Part shown: positions 1-9,707 of the stretch, piece after piece | Position numbering within the stretch: position 1 is the first letter of the stretch | How the letters are laid out: each line of letters opens with the position of its first letter | Assembly: GCA_964628195.1 (NCBI GenBank) | Contig: CAZVPF010000002.1 | Span: forward strand, 1 to 64,000 | DNA length: 64,000 nucleotides | Direction of reading: 5' to 3' | From: CAZVPF01 sp964628195 | Lineage (GTDB): Bacteria; Planctomycetota; Phycisphaerae; Sedimentisphaerales; Anaerohalosphaeraceae | Translations under genes and position numbers: made by a program | Notes under the pieces: generated by a model | The model's database searches: none | What the model saw: the letters and a program-made list of their open reading frames with translations, nothing else | Told to the model about the DNA's origin: nothing

Positions 1-129
1 AGTTTCGCACAAAAATTTGTGATTTTCAAGCATTTATTCGTCAGTTCGATTACTTCGCGGGTACGGTTTTATTTAATGAACTTTTTGACGCGTTTATAGT
101 AAAGTAAACTAAGGAAAGGTGGAAAATTA

Positions 130-1410
130 TCATATTAAGGTAGTATTGACGATATCGCCGATGTTAAGTGACTTGTTTTCATTGCATTTTGCCGTGAAAT
201 ATCTTTCGGTCGTGCCTTTCGGCGGGTCGAGTGATTCTATTAAAACGGAAACAGTTTTTCCTTTGAATTTTTCGCGAAACTTTTTTTGCAGTTTCTTGTC
301 CAATTCCCTGAGGGTTTTGGAGCGTTCTTTAATAACTTCAGAGCCGAGGCGTCCGGGCATTTTGTCGGCGGCGGTGTTTTTACGCCTGCTGTAGCTGAAG
401 ACATGTATCTTGCTGAATTCCGCGCGGCGGCAGATATCGAGGGTTTGCTTGAAGTCTTCTTCGGTCTCGCCGGGAAAGCCTACTATTACGTCGGTCGTGA
501 TGGCAGGGTTGTCGAGTTTGGCGCGTGTTTTTTCTATCACCTGCATAAAATGTGCTATTCGGTACTGACGGGCCATTTTTTTGAGTACCGTATCAGAGCC
601 TGACTGCAGTGGTAAGTGCAGGTGCGGCATTATGTTAGGGCGGCTTGCCATTACATCGAGCAGTCTGTCGCTCAGGTCGGCCGGTTCGAGTGAGCTTAGA
701 CGCAGCCTCGGCAGGTTGGGTGTTTGGGCGACTTTGTCGACGAGCTCTGCGAGCAGGTCGCCGCGTGAATGACCCCATTTTTTGCGGATTGTCGTCGCCC
801 GGCCGTAGGCGCCGAGATATATTCCGGTAAGGATAATCTCTTTGTGGCCTGCTTTCACGAGGTTTTGGGCCTCTTTTGTTACTAATTCGACGGGCTTGCT
901 TGATATTTCGGCCCGAAGTTTCGGGATTATGCAGTAAGTGCAGTGCGCGTCGCAGCCGTCCTGTACCTTGAGGAAGGCACGGGTCTTGCCCGCGTATTCT
1001 TTAAGTATAGGGCTGTTGTTTAGGTTTTTGTACTTGCAATCGACGGGTTTTGCGGTTTTACTTGTTTTTTGTCGTGAAATATACCCGGCTGCGGCACTTA
1101 CGGCCTGCTCGATGCTTCGGGTTATTGTGACTTTTTCGGAAATCCTGCCGAGCTCCTCGGCCGAGCCTTTGGGAAGGCAACCGGTAACGATAACTTCGGA
1201 TCCGGGATTTTCCTTGAGTGCCCGGCGGATATATTGGCGACTTTTTGAAGCCGCTACATGAGTTACACAGCAGGTGTTGACAAGTGCCAGGTCAGCAGGA
1301 AGCTGTGAAGCGGCTGGTGTTAGGCCGAGTTCAGTGAGCAACTGATGAAGCTGGGCGCTTTCGTACTGGTTGACTTTACAGCCGAGAGTATATATATTAA
1401 ATGTAGTCAT
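130..1410 (-). CDS. mtaB: tRNA threonylcarbamoyladenosine methylthiotransferase MtaB
   Basis: The 426-residue product is a radical SAM methylthiotransferase that converts t6A37 to ms2t6A37 in tRNAs reading ANN codons. The N-terminal UPF0004 domain opens with LGCKVNQYES, the form typical of MtaB, and holds the cysteines that bind the second Fe-S cluster. The radical SAM signature CDAHCTYC lies at about residues 153-160. A C-terminal TRAM-like segment for RNA binding follows about residue 370. The length fits the family. MtaB is preferred over MiaB or RimO because of the CKVNQYE start, but the three are related. The gene is divergent from the pilM-like gene, with about 90 bases between them. 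Confidence 0.9.
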   Translation of the reverse strand: MTTFNIYTLGCKVNQYESAQLHQLLTELGLTPAASQLPADLALVNTCCVTHVAASKSRQYIRRALKENPGSEVIVTGCLPKGSAEELGRISEKVTITRSIEQAVSAAAGYISRQKTSKTAKPVDCKYKNLNNSPILKEYAGKTRAFLKVQDGCDAHCTYCIIPKLRAEISSKPVELVTKEAQNLVKAGHKEIILTGIYLGAYGRATTIRKKWGHSRGDLLAELVDKVAQTPNLPRLRLSSLEPADLSDRLLDVMASRPNIMPHLHLPLQSGSDTVLKKMARQYRIAHFMQVIEKTRAKLDNPAITTDVIVGFPGETEEDFKQTLDICRRAEFSKIHVFSYSRRKNTAADKMPGRLGSEVIKERSKTLRELDKKLQKKFREKFKGKTVSVLIESLDPPKGTTERYFTAKCNENKSLNIGDIVNTTLI

Positions 1411-1500
1411 AATTTACTATATTAAAAACAGTTATCCGCTTATACAAGTGCAAGTTTATGTGGTTTTAAGTTTAAGATATTTTAGTGGAGATGAAAGATC

Positions 1501-3873
1501 ATGCCTCCAAAAGCCGTTTGGGCCTTAGATATTGGAAATAACGCGTTAAAAGCTCTAAAAGTTCAGAAAGTCGAGTCGGGTCTTGAGGTTCTTGACTTCG
1601 ATTATATCGAGCATAGCCGTCTGCTTTCGGGCGGGGGGCTGACCCATGAGCAAAGACAGCAGATTGTCGACCAGACGCTCGGCAAGTTCGCTGAAAACAA
1701 AGGTGTGGCGAAAGAGGAAGTTGCGATCTCCATCGCCGGGAAGGCGAGTTTCGCCCGGTTTGTTAAGCTTCCGCCTGTTGAGAAGAAAGGCATACCGAAG
1801 ATCGTGCAGTATGAGGCTGTTCAGCAGATCCCGTTCGACATTAATGAGGTTGAGTGGGACTGGCAGCTTATGGAGGACCCCGACAGCCCGGATACGGAAG
1901 TGGGTCTTTTCGCGATCAAGAATGAGACTATCAGCGAGATAATCGATCATTATGCCTCTCAGGATATGAATGTGACGTGTGTGCAGATCAGCCCGATCTC
2001 ACTTTATAATTTTTGTCACTATGAGTTTGACGGGCTTGCTGAGCTTGGTGAAAAGCCGATTATCGTGCTGGATATGGGGGCCGACAATACAACCATGGTT
2101 GTTTGCACTCAGCACTCGGTTTGGCAGAGGAGCATCAATATCGGCGGTAATACGTTTACCGAAGCTATCGCGGACACTTTCAAGCTGAAGTTCGAAAAGG
2201 CAGAGAAGCTGAAAAGGTCCGCACCGGTGAGCAAGTACGCAAAGCAGATATTCACCGCGATGAAGCCGGTTTTTACCGATCTTTCCAGCGAGATACAGCG
2301 GAGCCTTGGTTTTTATAACAGTTCGGGTCCCGGTAAGGACAAGGGCTTTGAAAGGATTATACTGCTTGGCGGCGGGATGAAACTGCAGGGACTTGCGAAA
2401 TATCTTCAAAAGAGCCTGGGGCTGACGGTTGTCAAGCCGGACACATTTGGCAAGCTGAAAGTGGGCGAAGGGGTTTCAACCGCTAAGTTCCACGAAAATC
2501 TTTCGGACTTTGGTGTTGTTTACGGGCTTGGTGTTCAGATGCTCGAGGGTGCGAAAATAGATACGAACCTGCTGCCGCGTAAGATAGCAAGGTCCATGGA
2601 GTGGTCCCGCAAGAGTAAATTTTTCAATATGGCGGCTGGGTTTTTGCTGCTTGTTTCGATTGTCAGTCTCGGCAAGGCTGTTATGGACAGCGGCAAGTAT
2701 AAGAGCAAGTCGCCTGTACGTTCGCAGATTAGCTCGGCGGTTTCGCAGGCACAGGGTGCTTCTTCAGACCTTCGCAAGCAAACCGGCCGCGAGGACGAGC
2801 TTAATCGGCGGCTGGAAGAAGCTATGAGTCTTTTTGAGTACCGGGATGTCATTCCAAAGCTTAATGAGACGATAATTAAGTGCCTTCCGAATGAGGAGAA
2901 CACCCCAGGTAATGAGGACCTCTATAAAGCATATAAAACCGGCGATGTCGGGACGATACTTTCATATCCGAGACCGGAACGCAAGGTTCTTTTTATAACA
3001 AGCGCTTATTTTAATTACTCCGACAGCATGATGGTTGCCGGCCTTGGCAAGACACTGTCGACTAACAAACGCCGGACCACTCGAGGCGGCGGCGGAGGTA
3101 TGGAAGGGGGCGGTATGATGGGCGGCCCCGGAGGTATGATGGGATATGGCGGGGGTATGATGGGCTACGGCGGGGGAATGCCGGGCGGTCCGATGATGGG
3201 CGGTGGTCCGGGTTACGGCGGAGGCGGAAGGCCTTCTTCGAGCAGGTCAAGAAGTGATAGTGACGATTCCAGCGAAGATGGCCAGGGTGACGGTCCGGGT
3301 TTTGTCGTGGTTATCGAAGGTTACAGTCCTTATAAGGTTATTGCGGAACTGCTGGATCCGGCAGGCGTTCGGGACCAGGTTGAAAAATGGGGTGTTGTGA
3401 CAAGGCTTGAAAATCTTCAGGCTTTGTTCCCGGACAGTGTTTTTGAGCTTTTCAAGAAAAACAGTGTTGATCATTTCAAACTCGAAACCGGCGAGGTTGA
3501 CCTTAACGATCCGGATATGCCGCTTGGCATAGGCATCGAGCAGGTCGTGGAGAGGGTTCCGCTGGCTGGGGAAGAGAGAACCGACACAAGGGCAGCCAGG
3601 CGATCAGTTTCAACAAGAGATACAAAAAATGTTATTCAGCAGGAGGCAGTGCTTATCGACCCGATGACCGGTGAAGAGATGAGCAAAACTTACGATCTCT
3701 GGACGGCTGAGGAAGTGGCATCGAACCCTGAATTGAGCGAGCGGGATATCGGGCGGATTAAGTTGACCCGATATGACGAGCCTCAGTACATCGTTCGGGA
3801 CTACTGGTTCAGGATCAGCGCTAAAGTGCTTTGGAAAAACGCGCCGGAAGATGCAGGAACGGATCAATATTAA
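1501..3873 (+). CDS. PilM-like type IV pilus assembly ATPase with C-terminal PilN-like extension
   Basis: This 790-residue protein begins with an actin-like PilM domain of about 350 residues: the first phosphate motif is ALDIGNNALK at about residue 9, the second VLDMGADNTT at about 190, and the adenosine motif LLGGGMKLQG at about 283. PilM is a cytoplasmic ring protein of the type IV pilus inner-membrane platform. Unlike ordinary PilM (about 350 residues) the chain continues through a membrane segment at about 375-395 and a predicted coiled coil, as in PilN, so it looks like a natural PilM-PilN fusion. A Gly/Met-rich tract follows at about 528-577, then a further 200-residue globular part. 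The start has GGAG ten bases upstream. Two membrane-protein genes follow and probably form one operon. The PilM part is confident; the PilN reading is inference. Confidence 0.75.
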   Translation: MPPKAVWALDIGNNALKALKVQKVESGLEVLDFDYIEHSRLLSGGGLTHEQRQQIVDQTLGKFAENKGVAKEEVAISIAGKASFARFVKLPPVEKKGIPKIVQYEAVQQIPFDINEVEWDWQLMEDPDSPDTEVGLFAIKNETISEIIDHYASQDMNVTCVQISPISLYNFCHYEFDGLAELGEKPIIVLDMGADNTTMVVCTQHSVWQRSINIGGNTFTEAIADTFKLKFEKAEKLKRSAPVSKYAKQIFTAMKPVFTDLSSEIQRSLGFYNSSGPGKDKGFERIILLGGGMKLQGLAKYLQKSLGLTVVKPDTFGKLKVGEGVSTAKFHENLSDFGVVYGLGVQMLEGAKIDTNLLPRKIARSMEWSRKSKFFNMAAGFLLLVSIVSLGKAVMDSGKYKSKSPVRSQISSAVSQAQGASSDLRKQTGREDELNRRLEEAMSLFEYRDVIPKLNETIIKCLPNEENTPGNEDLYKAYKTGDVGTILSYPRPERKVLFITSAYFNYSDSMMVAGLGKTLSTNKRRTTRGGGGGMEGGGMMGGPGGMMGYGGGMMGYGGGMPGGPMMGGGPGYGGGGRPSSSRSRSDSDDSSEDGQGDGPGFVVVIEGYSPYKVIAELLDPAGVRDQVEKWGVVTRLENLQALFPDSVFELFKKNSVDHFKLETGEVDLNDPDMPLGIGIEQVVERVPLAGEERTDTRAARRSVSTRDTKNVIQQEAVLIDPMTGEEMSKTYDLWTAEEVASNPELSERDIGRIKLTRYDEPQYIVRDYWFRISAKVLWKNAPEDAGTDQY

Positions 3874-3898
3874 ACGAGCTTTTGCAGCGAGGTAAAAT

Positions 3899-5164
3899 AT
3901 GGGTTTTATACTTGATTTCATTAAAAAATATTTGTCACTGATTATACCGGGAAGCATCGTTTTGCTTGCCGTGATCATTCTGATACCTACTTTTCTTATC
4001 GGCAGCTCGGTTCGCAAGAGCATGGAAGACAGTCTCTCGCAGGGCAGGAAAGTTCAGTCCATGATAAATTCTGTTCCTTCCAAGGATCAGTTCGAGCAGG
4101 AAAAGATGTACATGGACCAGTTCGAGTCCGAGATAGATCAGATTTCCCAGTTCTCAACCCAGAGCAGCCAGCGGGAGCTGATAAGCTACAAGATATTCCC
4201 AACCCCTACAGATACTTCGATACAGCTTTTTGACGATTTCGGGCAGGATTACCGAAACGCTCTTGAAGAACTTGTCAAGAGCATAAACGCCCTTGACGCC
4301 CCGAGCGATATCGAACTTGGGGCGTCAAGGCGGTCCGGCAACACTGGATTAGGCATGGCGGGGGGCTATAGCAGAACAAGTTCATCCTCAAGGGACAGAA
4401 AAGAGGACCCTGTGTTAGATGCCATCTGTCGCAAGCGTGCGGAGATGACGCCGGTTTACGCAAACCCGAATATTTTCGGCTGGTACGATTTCTGGAAAGA
4501 TTACGACTTCAACCAGCGGGGCAGTCTTGACCTTGCTGTCGAGGATTGCTGGTATTCCCAGGTTGCTTACTGGATCTACGAGGATATTATAGCGTCCGTG
4601 GCAAAGATGAACGAGGGTTCTTCAAAAGTTTCTGATTCAGCGGTCAAGCGCATAATCGCTGTCAGCTTCAGTCAGCCTGTTGTAACGGCGCCGGCTTCCT
4701 CGGGAGGCAGTTCGAGGTCGAGAGGCAGCCGGGTCAGCAGTGATGGCGATTTATTCGTTTATGTTCGGGAAGGTGAGATGCCTCTGGGTGTCAACCCCTG
4801 GACCGAGCGGGTTACCGACGAGAAGAACGACGTTATCCATTTCAGCTTTGCGGTAATACTTGAGTCAAGTAAAATCATCCCGTTTATGCGTGAGCTTTGC
4901 AGCGTCAAGGACCACAAATTTCGGGAAGGTTTTCAGCCCGACGGACAGCTCATGGAGCTTCGTCATAACCAGATAACTGTTTTGAACTACAATCATGAGA
5001 CAGTAGAGAGACAGGACCCAGAGCATCTTTATTACCGTTACGGTGACGACCCGGTTGTAAGGCTTGACCTGATATGTGAATATATTTTCAGCAAGAAAGG
5101 TTACGAAAGTATTAAGCCCGAATCGATCGAGGCCTTGACAGAGGATGGTCAGATGGATCGGTAG
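3899..5164 (+). CDS. single-pass membrane protein of the pilus cluster (PilO/Amuc_1100-like position)
   Basis: The product is 421 residues with one N-terminal membrane segment at about residues 10-35 (hydrophobic, rich in Ile, Leu and Val) followed by a predicted coiled coil at about 40-95 and a periplasmic region. A Ser/Arg-rich low-complexity stretch is present at about 145-165 and another at about 262-280. The start is preceded by GAGG at good spacing, 25 bases after the pilM-like gene. This gene order (PilM-like, then small bitopic proteins) matches the pilus-like cluster known from Verrucomicrobia such as Akkermansia, where Amuc_1100 is a PilO-like protein. I do not see enough sequence identity to name it, so the role as a PilN/PilO-type stalk partner is inferred from topology and position. 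Confidence 0.55.
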   Translation: MGFILDFIKKYLSLIIPGSIVLLAVIILIPTFLIGSSVRKSMEDSLSQGRKVQSMINSVPSKDQFEQEKMYMDQFESEIDQISQFSTQSSQRELISYKIFPTPTDTSIQLFDDFGQDYRNALEELVKSINALDAPSDIELGASRRSGNTGLGMAGGYSRTSSSSRDRKEDPVLDAICRKRAEMTPVYANPNIFGWYDFWKDYDFNQRGSLDLAVEDCWYSQVAYWIYEDIIASVAKMNEGSSKVSDSAVKRIIAVSFSQPVVTAPASSGGSSRSRGSRVSSDGDLFVYVREGEMPLGVNPWTERVTDEKNDVIHFSFAVILESSKIIPFMRELCSVKDHKFREGFQPDGQLMELRHNQITVLNYNHETVERQDPEHLYYRYGDDPVVRLDLICEYIFSKKGYESIKPESIEALTEDGQMDR

Positions 5165-5220
5165 AACGCGACTGGTATCGGTTTACATTATTTTTCGATT
5201 TTAGGATACGAGACGAATAG

Positions 5221-7152
5221 ATGGCAAAGAAAAAAGCGAATATATTAGAGCAGCATATAGATAAACTGGTCCTCGGGCTGGTTGGTATAATCGGTTTGTT
5301 ACTGTTATGGTTTTTTGTTCTTCGAGGTCCGTACTCTGTTGAATTCTCGGGCAGGAAATTAGGTCCGGGTCAAATCGACGAGTATATCCTTGAACGTGAA
5401 GTATCCGAGCTTCGTGAAAAACTGAACAGTACTCCCGAGCCGAGAAGTTACGACAAGAATTATATAAGCATGTTCGAAGGTGTTGTCACCGACGCCTTCG
5501 CAGCGGTTGACACGGATGTTTCTTGGCCTTTGCCGGGCAAAAGAGGAAGCGTTCTTGAGGCGGACAGGGTTTACGCTATGCCGGATATTCCCGAACTTTC
5601 AGAGCCAAAGGCCGCCTGGATAAGGACGGTTGCTTACGCTCCCGCAGAACCGGTCGATATTGACCACCCTTATGAAGAGGTCCAGACTGAGCTTAAGGAC
5701 ATTGATTTTGTTACTGTTCAGGCGACTTTGGATATGCCTAAACTTTTACTTAATTTCGAACAGAGCTTTTCAGGCAGACGAGTTAAAAAGGAATGGCAGG
5801 ACAGGAACCTTGCCGAGCCGATATTCGCCGAGGTTCAGCTTCAAAGGCGAGAGGTTTATGACGACGGCAGTGTTTCACAATGGCAGGAAGTCCGCAGGAC
5901 TAAGATTGACAAGTACAGGGAGATGTTCGATATTCCGGAGAAAGTGGGCGAGCTTCAGTTTGGTGTAAATATACTTATGGTTGAATACCGCGAGCCGGCG
6001 GTCATGTTGAATATCCTGCAGCCGGCGGCGTATGATTTCGCTGTTTCGGATTTTTCATGGCTTCCCCCGTCATACTACGAAGACTATGAGAAAGCTATGC
6101 AGCGTGTTCAGGAAGAGCAGGAACGCGAGCTTCGTGAGAGCAGACGCAATAAAATGCGTGATGATCGCAGGAGGCCCGAACGCGGCGGCCGAGACGGTGG
6201 AGGAATGATGGGGATGGATATGCCCGGCGGCGGCGGAGGCATGATGGATATGCCCGGAGCCGGACAAAGAGAAAGGGACCCGAGGGACAGCAGACGCCGC
6301 ACGACAAGGCGACCGGAAGAACAGGAGTTGTCACCTCAGCAGATACTTGCCGAGGCAAACAGGGTTTATATCGACCAGAGAAGACTTCAGCAGATGGGAA
6401 TTAAAGACGAGATAGTGATGTGGAGCCACGATGACAGCATTATTCCTGGAAATACCTACGAGTACAGGATGAGGTTGGGGGTTTTCAATCCTATAGCCGG
6501 TAAAGACTGGTTCAGGGAAGACGAGGTAGAGTTTAAGAATCAAGTTATTCTGTGGAGTGACTTTACAGATGTTACCGAGCAGATCGCGGTTCCGAAGATG
6601 CAGGAGTTTTTCCCAATGGAGGTGGCTTCCGACGGTAAGTCCGCGAATATACAGGTTTCAAAGTTTTATATGGGCAAGTGGCGCAGTAATGATTTTGAGG
6701 TTGGCCTTGGTGACATAATCGGCGACATGGTTACTCTTGAGCTTGACGAGGAAGAACGCCGGGTTGGCGGAGAAATGTTAGGATTTGCCAGGCGGACTGA
6801 TGATGAAGCAGAGGAGGGGCAGGGCTTGGAAGTTGATTTTACAACGGATTACGTGCTTCTTGACATAACGGAGATAAGCGACTGGGTTGGAAATAATGTT
6901 TTACGCAGCAGGGATTATTTTGAGGTTGTTTATTCCGGTGACGAAGACAATATCCAGACCCGGCCTGTGAAAAACCGCAACTGGCCGGATGAGCTTTATG
7001 CCGAATATACCCGCATCAGGGAGCTTGAGAAGCAGAAAGTTATGCTTGGCGGGAGCAGGGGCAGAGGCAGCATGGGGGGAATGGACATGCCCGGCGGCGG
7101 AATGGATATGCCCGGCGGCGGAATGATGATGCCAGGCGGCATGAATTATTGA
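5221..7152 (+). CDS. bitopic membrane protein with Gly/Met-rich tracts, pilus cluster
   Basis: The 643-residue product has an N-terminal membrane anchor at about residues 17-35 and a long, acidic extracytoplasmic region. An Arg/Glu-rich helical segment at about 290-320 leads into a Gly/Met/Pro-rich tract at about 321-348, and the protein ends in repeated MDMPGGG/MMMPGG units (about 611-643). The same type of tract occurs in the PilM-like protein two genes upstream. I do not recognise a catalytic domain. Position, topology and shared low-complexity sequence suggest a structural partner in the same inner-membrane complex. It starts 56 bases after the previous gene and ends 17 bases from a convergent gene. 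Confidence 0.55.
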   Translation: MAKKKANILEQHIDKLVLGLVGIIGLLLLWFFVLRGPYSVEFSGRKLGPGQIDEYILEREVSELREKLNSTPEPRSYDKNYISMFEGVVTDAFAAVDTDVSWPLPGKRGSVLEADRVYAMPDIPELSEPKAAWIRTVAYAPAEPVDIDHPYEEVQTELKDIDFVTVQATLDMPKLLLNFEQSFSGRRVKKEWQDRNLAEPIFAEVQLQRREVYDDGSVSQWQEVRRTKIDKYREMFDIPEKVGELQFGVNILMVEYREPAVMLNILQPAAYDFAVSDFSWLPPSYYEDYEKAMQRVQEEQERELRESRRNKMRDDRRRPERGGRDGGGMMGMDMPGGGGGMMDMPGAGQRERDPRDSRRRTTRRPEEQELSPQQILAEANRVYIDQRRLQQMGIKDEIVMWSHDDSIIPGNTYEYRMRLGVFNPIAGKDWFREDEVEFKNQVILWSDFTDVTEQIAVPKMQEFFPMEVASDGKSANIQVSKFYMGKWRSNDFEVGLGDIIGDMVTLELDEEERRVGGEMLGFARRTDDEAEEGQGLEVDFTTDYVLLDITEISDWVGNNVLRSRDYFEVVYSGDEDNIQTRPVKNRNWPDELYAEYTRIRELEKQKVMLGGSRGRGSMGGMDMPGGGMDMPGGGMMMPGGMNY

Positions 7153-7169
7153 GTATATGTTTCAGAAGT

Positions 7170-7562
7170 TTAGTTTTTCTCGAAAGAGTAATTCTTCTCG
7201 AACATTATCTCAAAATCGAATACATCGTCGAAGTCTTCGATTCTGTCGGTATCCTGTGCGGCCATCCATTTGTTGTCGATCATGAGATAAACTATTTCAC
7301 CGAGGTCACGGGTTGTAACGATTCCCCACTGGTTGAGGACCATCTTGGCAAGCCATCCCCATCTACGGCTGGCCTGTCGGGCAAGTCCGTGACTCAATTC
7401 GGCACCGGTTATATGCCGAGGCTGGTCCTGTTCACTTTCCTCGCGGATATCCTGTATGGTCTTGCCTAGTCCTTCGTAAATGAATCGCAGGGCCCGGACG
7501 TCATATCTGCCGTCTATCCGGGAAATTTCCTCGAGACTTTTTTTCACCGCCTTTTTCTCCAC
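7170..7562 (-). CDS. Minf_1886 family protein (function unknown)
   Basis: This 130-residue soluble protein resembles the Planctomycetes/Verrucomicrobia family called Minf_1886. Recognisable parts are an N-terminal RYDVRALRFIYEGLG segment, the central ITGAELSHGLARQA, and the WGIVTTRDLGEIVYLMID segment that gives the family its character. No catalytic motif is visible and the function is unknown. The start is a GTG with AAGG close upstream, so the exact start is less certain. It lies 96 bases downstream of metG on the same strand and could be on that transcript. Confidence 0.7.
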   Translation of the reverse strand: MEKKAVKKSLEEISRIDGRYDVRALRFIYEGLGKTIQDIREESEQDQPRHITGAELSHGLARQASRRWGWLAKMVLNQWGIVTTRDLGEIVYLMIDNKWMAAQDTDRIEDFDDVFDFEIMFEKNYSFEKN

Positions 7563-7658
7563 GACCTTATCCGTTCAAAACACCTTGATGCGTATATCTT
7601 TATAAAAGCGACGCAGTTTTACACAAAATTATTATACCGACCCTGTTTAGATTTTCAA

Positions 7659-9695
7659 TCAGTGAACCCTCTGGCCGGGGACAGCACCCGAGTCGGGGCT
7701 GAGCAGGAACACTTCTGATCCGCCGGGCCCGGAAGCACATACCATGCCCTCTGAAAGGCCGAACTTCATCTGGCGCGGCTTTAGGTTTGCGACACAGACG
7801 ACGAGCCTTCCCTTCAACTGTTCAGGTTTGTATGCCTTAGCTATGCCGGCAAAGACATTCTTTCGTATGCCGCCTATGTCAAGCTCAAGGCGAAGCAGTT
7901 TTCTTGCCCCCTCGACCTCCGATGCCTCTATAATCTTTGCAACACGCAAATCGACTTTCATAAAGTCCTCTATAGTGCATTCAGGCTCGATGGGTTCGTC
8001 AAGTTCCGCTTTGACCTGTGCTTCGGTGCCGGTATCGGCCGGCTGGTCTTGCGTGGTCTCTTCGTTTTGTTTGCTTTCTTCAACCATTGCTTCAACTTTC
8101 TCCTTTTCCACTCTTTCTACAAGTCTTTCAAAGTTATTTATCGTGTGCTCTTCGAGGATTTCACTTATCCCGGCCATGTTAAGCTCACCGGTGTTGAGGA
8201 ACTTTTCTATTTTTTCCGCGTAGACCGGAACGATGGGCTTTAGATAAGTAGTAAGTACCTTGACTGCGTTTATTACGGTTGTAAGCGTTGTTCGAGTTGC
8301 CTGTTCATCGCTTTTTATTGTGACCCAGGGCTGCCTGTCGTCGATGTACTTGTTGCACTCGTCGGCCAGCGCGGTTACATGTCTTATAACAGATGAATAG
8401 CAAAGTGACTCGTAATCGTTAATTATTTTATCTTTTGCGGCGAGGAGTTTTTCAATAAGCTGCCTGCCCTGGGAGTCGAGCTTGCCTGTTTTGGCGCCGA
8501 GCTTTTTTGTGAGCATCGGCCCGGACCTGCTTGCCATGTTCGCGAGTTTGCCGACCAGTTCAGAGTTGACGCGGTTTATGAAATCTTCGAAGCTTAAGTC
8601 TATATCACCGACATCGTTTCCGAGCTTGCAGGCATAATAGTATCGCAGGTATTCCGGGTCGAGATGGTCAAGATAAGTTTTGGCCATTATGAAAGTGCCC
8701 TTGCTCTTGCTCATCTTCTGGCCGTTGACAGTGAGGAAGCCGTGAACGAACAGCTTGTTGGCGACCTTGAAGCCCGAAGCCATTAGCATCGCAGGCCAGA
8801 ACAGGGCGTGAAAGTACATTATGTCCTTGCCGATGAAATGGTATAGTTCGTAGTCGCCGCCGTTCCATATTTGCTCGAAATCGAGCCCGTGTTTTTGGCA
8901 GTAATTTTTACACGAGGCCATGTACCCGACCGGCGCATCAAGCCAGACGTAGAAATACTTGTCTTCCTCGCCTGGTATTTTGAATCCGAAATAGGGCCCG
9001 TCGCGTGAAATATCCCAGTCCCTCAAGCCTGCCTCGAACCATTCGTCGAGCTTGTTGCGTACACTTGGCTGGACGTAGCCTTTCTCGGCAAGCTGCTTAA
9101 GCCTGTCTTCGTAGTCTGCGAGCTTGAAGAAGTAGTGAATGCTTTTTTTGAGCACGGGCTTCTCTCCGCTGACAACGCTAACGGGGTCTATTATCTCTGT
9201 CGGGCGGTAGTGAGCCCCGCAGACATCACAGGAGTCTCCGTACTGATCGGGGCTCTTGCACTTCGGGCAGGAGCCTTTAATATAACGGTCGGGCAGCCAC
9301 ATCTGCTCTTTTTCATCGTAAGCCTGCTCGACTTCGCGTTTAATTATGGAGCCTGCTTCATGGGCCTTTTTGTAAATAAAACTGCTCAGCTCCCTGTTTT
9401 CCTCGCTGTGAGTGCTGTAGTAGTTGTCGAAAGACACTTCAAAGCCGTCGAAGTCCTTTTGATGTTCGACATGGACTCGCTCGATAAGCTGCTCGGGTTT
9501 TATCCCTTCTTTCATTGCCCGGATCATTATGGGGGTGCCGTGGGTGTCGTCTGCGCAGAAGTACCAGCATTCATTTCCGCACAGCCTCTGGAAACGAACC
9601 CAGATATCGGTCTGGATATACTCGACAAGATGCCCGATATGGATTGGCCCGTTCGCATAGGGAAGGGCCGATGTAACCACTATTTTCCTTTTCAT
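7659..9695 (-). CDS. metG: methionyl-tRNA synthetase
   Basis: The 678-residue product charges tRNA-Met with methionine. The class I signature HIGH is in GPIHIGHLVEY at about residues 17-27 and the KMSKS loop at about 328. Between them a zinc-knuckle region with paired cysteines (CPKCKS and CDVCGA) lies at about 147-165. An anticodon-binding helical domain follows. The C terminus (about 570-678) is the appended EMAP/Trbp111-type tRNA-binding domain starting at DFMKVDLRVAKI, found in dimeric MetRS. A Glu/Gln-rich linker joins the two. The ATG at 9695 is chosen because AAAAGG lies eight bases upstream; a TTG six bases earlier is too close to it. It is the last gene of the tmk-holB-ricT-metG run. 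Confidence 0.95.
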   Translation of the reverse strand: MKRKIVVTSALPYANGPIHIGHLVEYIQTDIWVRFQRLCGNECWYFCADDTHGTPIMIRAMKEGIKPEQLIERVHVEHQKDFDGFEVSFDNYYSTHSEENRELSSFIYKKAHEAGSIIKREVEQAYDEKEQMWLPDRYIKGSCPKCKSPDQYGDSCDVCGAHYRPTEIIDPVSVVSGEKPVLKKSIHYFFKLADYEDRLKQLAEKGYVQPSVRNKLDEWFEAGLRDWDISRDGPYFGFKIPGEEDKYFYVWLDAPVGYMASCKNYCQKHGLDFEQIWNGGDYELYHFIGKDIMYFHALFWPAMLMASGFKVANKLFVHGFLTVNGQKMSKSKGTFIMAKTYLDHLDPEYLRYYYACKLGNDVGDIDLSFEDFINRVNSELVGKLANMASRSGPMLTKKLGAKTGKLDSQGRQLIEKLLAAKDKIINDYESLCYSSVIRHVTALADECNKYIDDRQPWVTIKSDEQATRTTLTTVINAVKVLTTYLKPIVPVYAEKIEKFLNTGELNMAGISEILEEHTINNFERLVERVEKEKVEAMVEESKQNEETTQDQPADTGTEAQVKAELDEPIEPECTIEDFMKVDLRVAKIIEASEVEGARKLLRLELDIGGIRKNVFAGIAKAYKPEQLKGRLVVCVANLKPRQMKFGLSEGMVCASGPGGSEVFLLSPDSGAVPGQRVH

Positions 9696-9707
9696 TGACA
9701 ATGCCTT

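Noticed and set aside
1..129. Possible end or start of another minus-strand gene at the left edge
   Set aside because: Only a short open stretch from about position 33 to the edge, without a ribosome site.
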